NCBI GenBank assembly: GCA_027033555.1
Contig: JALVLE010000368.1
Span: forward strand, 1 to 7,528
From: Caldifarciminota bacterium
GTDB lineage: Bacteria; Hydrothermota; Hydrothermia; UBA1063; CAJXJZ01
Direction of reading: 5' to 3'
Length of the DNA stretch: 7,528 nucleotides
A model generated the notes under the pieces. That model was not told the origin of the DNA. It saw only the letters and a program-made list of their open reading frames with translations, and ran no database searches. The translations under genes were made by a program, and so were the position numbers. This document shows positions 7,110 to 7,528 of the stretch, one piece after another. How positions within the stretch are numbered: position 1 is the stretch's first letter; every line of letters begins with the position of its first letter.

Positions 7110-7194
7110 TGCCGGGGGCGGGACTCGAACCCGCACAGGATTAGCTCCCACATGGCCCTCAACCATGCGCGTCTGCCAATTCCGCCACCCCGGC
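7110..7194 (-). tRNA. tRNA-Leu (anticodon GAG)
   Basis: An 85-nt class II tRNA folds completely. The acceptor GCCGGGG (7194-7188) pairs with CCCCGGC (7117-7111) and the discriminator A is at 7110. The D region carries the leucine-type GGCGGAATTGGCAGAC. The anticodon stem CATGG/CCATG encloses the loop TTGAGGG, giving anticodon GAG (7160-7158), which reads CUC and CUU. A long variable arm starts with GGGA pairing with TCCT, and the T arm GCGGG-TTCGAGT-CCCGC is perfect. CCA is not encoded, so it must be added by nucleotidyltransferase. A run of six T (7109-7104) directly after the discriminator could act with the T arm as a weak terminator. An open frame of about 100 codons across this region is not a gene. 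Confidence 0.97.
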
Positions 7195-7211
7195 AGAATT
7201 GATGTTTTATA

Positions 7212-7240
7212 ATTATAAAAGAAATCTCCTGCAAAGTCAA
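7212..7240 (-). promoter_or_regulatory. Strong sigma-70-type promoter for tRNA-Leu
   Basis: TTGACT (7240-7235) and a perfect TATAAT (7217-7212) are separated by exactly 17 bp, with expected initiation near 7205, about 10 nt before the mature tRNA 5' end. The element is near consensus, as usual for stable RNA genes, and uses the same TTGACT box as the rpsO promoter. Confidence 0.8.
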
Positions 7241-7265
7241 AAAATCGTTATTCCCCAAAAATAAC
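7239..7265 (-). terminator. Weak candidate terminator upstream of the tRNA promoter
   Basis: On the minus strand GTTATT (7265-7260) can pair with AATAAC (7252-7247) around a seven-base loop. It is followed after GA by six T (7244-7239) that run into the -35 box of the tRNA promoter. The stem has only one G-C pair, so it would be unstable. It may end transcription arriving from the right, or be chance. Confidence 0.2.
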
Positions 7266-7528
7266 CTTCCCGAAAAGAGCATAGTTTCCTCAAAATAAAA
7301 GAGACAAAAATTCAGACGGGATAAGGAGCTCCCTATGAATGTAATGGTTTTCTTGCCCAATAATGAGGAATTTTAGATTAAAAAGGGCACAGTTTCACAA
7401 CACAACAGTTATACTGGTGTAAGGAAGGGGTCCACAAGAATCCCTTTTAACGTGATACATAAGTATAATACGGGTTATTTTATTAAGGGAGACTTCGGTA
7501 GTGTCAAGTTAATTGTGTCAATCATAAA
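7266..7528. other. Intergenic region without a recognised gene
   Basis: No reading frame on either strand here looks like a real protein. Present are a 13-codon frame at 7335-7376 (plus) behind AAGGAG at 7323-7328; an imperfect inverted pair, TTAAAAAGGG at 7378-7387 and CCCTTTTAA at 7442-7450; a TATAAT at 7464-7469 (plus) without a -35; and the tandem GTGTCAA copies at the right edge. None can be assigned a role. The next gene, or a mobile element, presumably lies just beyond the edge. Confidence 0.6.
7501..7521. repeat. Tandem GTGTCAA copies, 14-bp period
   Basis: GTGTCAA occurs at 7501-7507 and again at 7515-7521, with GTTAATT between. On the minus strand each reads TTGACAC, a perfect -35 hexamer. 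This could be a regulator-binding repeat, a promoter on the minus strand (TTGACA at 7506-7501 with TAAAAT 19 bp downstream), or the outer end of a transposon continuing off the window. The sequence itself does not decide. Confidence 0.45.

Noticed and set aside
7325..7332. Palindrome GGAGCTCC as an operator
   Set aside because: Only 8 bp, single copy and not extended; expected by chance at this length.
7052..7360. 102-codon minus-strand open frame over the tRNA region
   Set aside because: It reads through the complete tRNA-Leu and both promoters; the middle of the predicted protein is simply translated tRNA. Not a gene.

Overview
The window is compact bacterial housekeeping DNA, AT-rich by eye, with most genes on the minus strand. 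A tRNA-Leu, ribosomal protein S15 and a full-length polynucleotide phosphorylase with C-terminal KH and S1 domains identify it as bacterial. The two best promoters match the primary-sigma consensus (TTGACT, 17 bp, TATAAT or TAAAAT), and S15 and PyrK have strong Shine-Dalgarno sites. The proteins are rich in Lys, Glu and Ile with short gaps or overlaps, which would fit a thermophile or a poorly sampled lineage with a streamlined genome. No phylum can be named from this sequence alone.

Layout, right to left along the minus strand. Positions 7266-7528 hold no convincing gene; a tandem GTGTCAA repeat lies at the extreme right edge. A strong promoter (7212-7240) drives tRNA-Leu(GAG) at 7110-7194. 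A second strong promoter (7049-7077) and a short leader that can fold over the ribosome site precede rpsO. Then follow pnp, a DegT/DnrJ/EryC1/StrS-type PLP aminotransferase and a PyrK-like iron-sulfur flavoprotein. These four genes lie 1 bp apart or overlap and look like one operon (rpsO-pnp-degT-pyrK).

The only plus-strand gene encodes a small monotopic sugar-phosphate transferase of the PglC/WcaJ C-domain type (start 2174 or 2093, end 2803). Its 3' end overlaps the 3' end of pyrK head-on by 58 bp. Divergent from it, after a short shared intergenic region, comes a second minus-strand operon: a MoxR-family AAA+ ATPase, then a dGTPase-like HD phosphohydrolase overlapping it by 20 bp. A third gene's Shine-Dalgarno and ATG sit exactly at the left window edge.

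Functionally, rpsO-pnp is the classical translation and RNA-decay pair. The aminotransferase and sugar transferase could both serve surface-glycan synthesis (amino-sugar formation, then lipid-linked initiation). The PyrK-like subunit would pass electrons between NADH and a PyrD partner not present here. I see no CRISPR array, phage genes, toxin-antitoxin pair or complete mobile element, and no convincing new multi-gene system. The points worth a second look are gene-expression architecture: overlaps, possible leaderless starts, the S15 leader and the repeat at the right edge.
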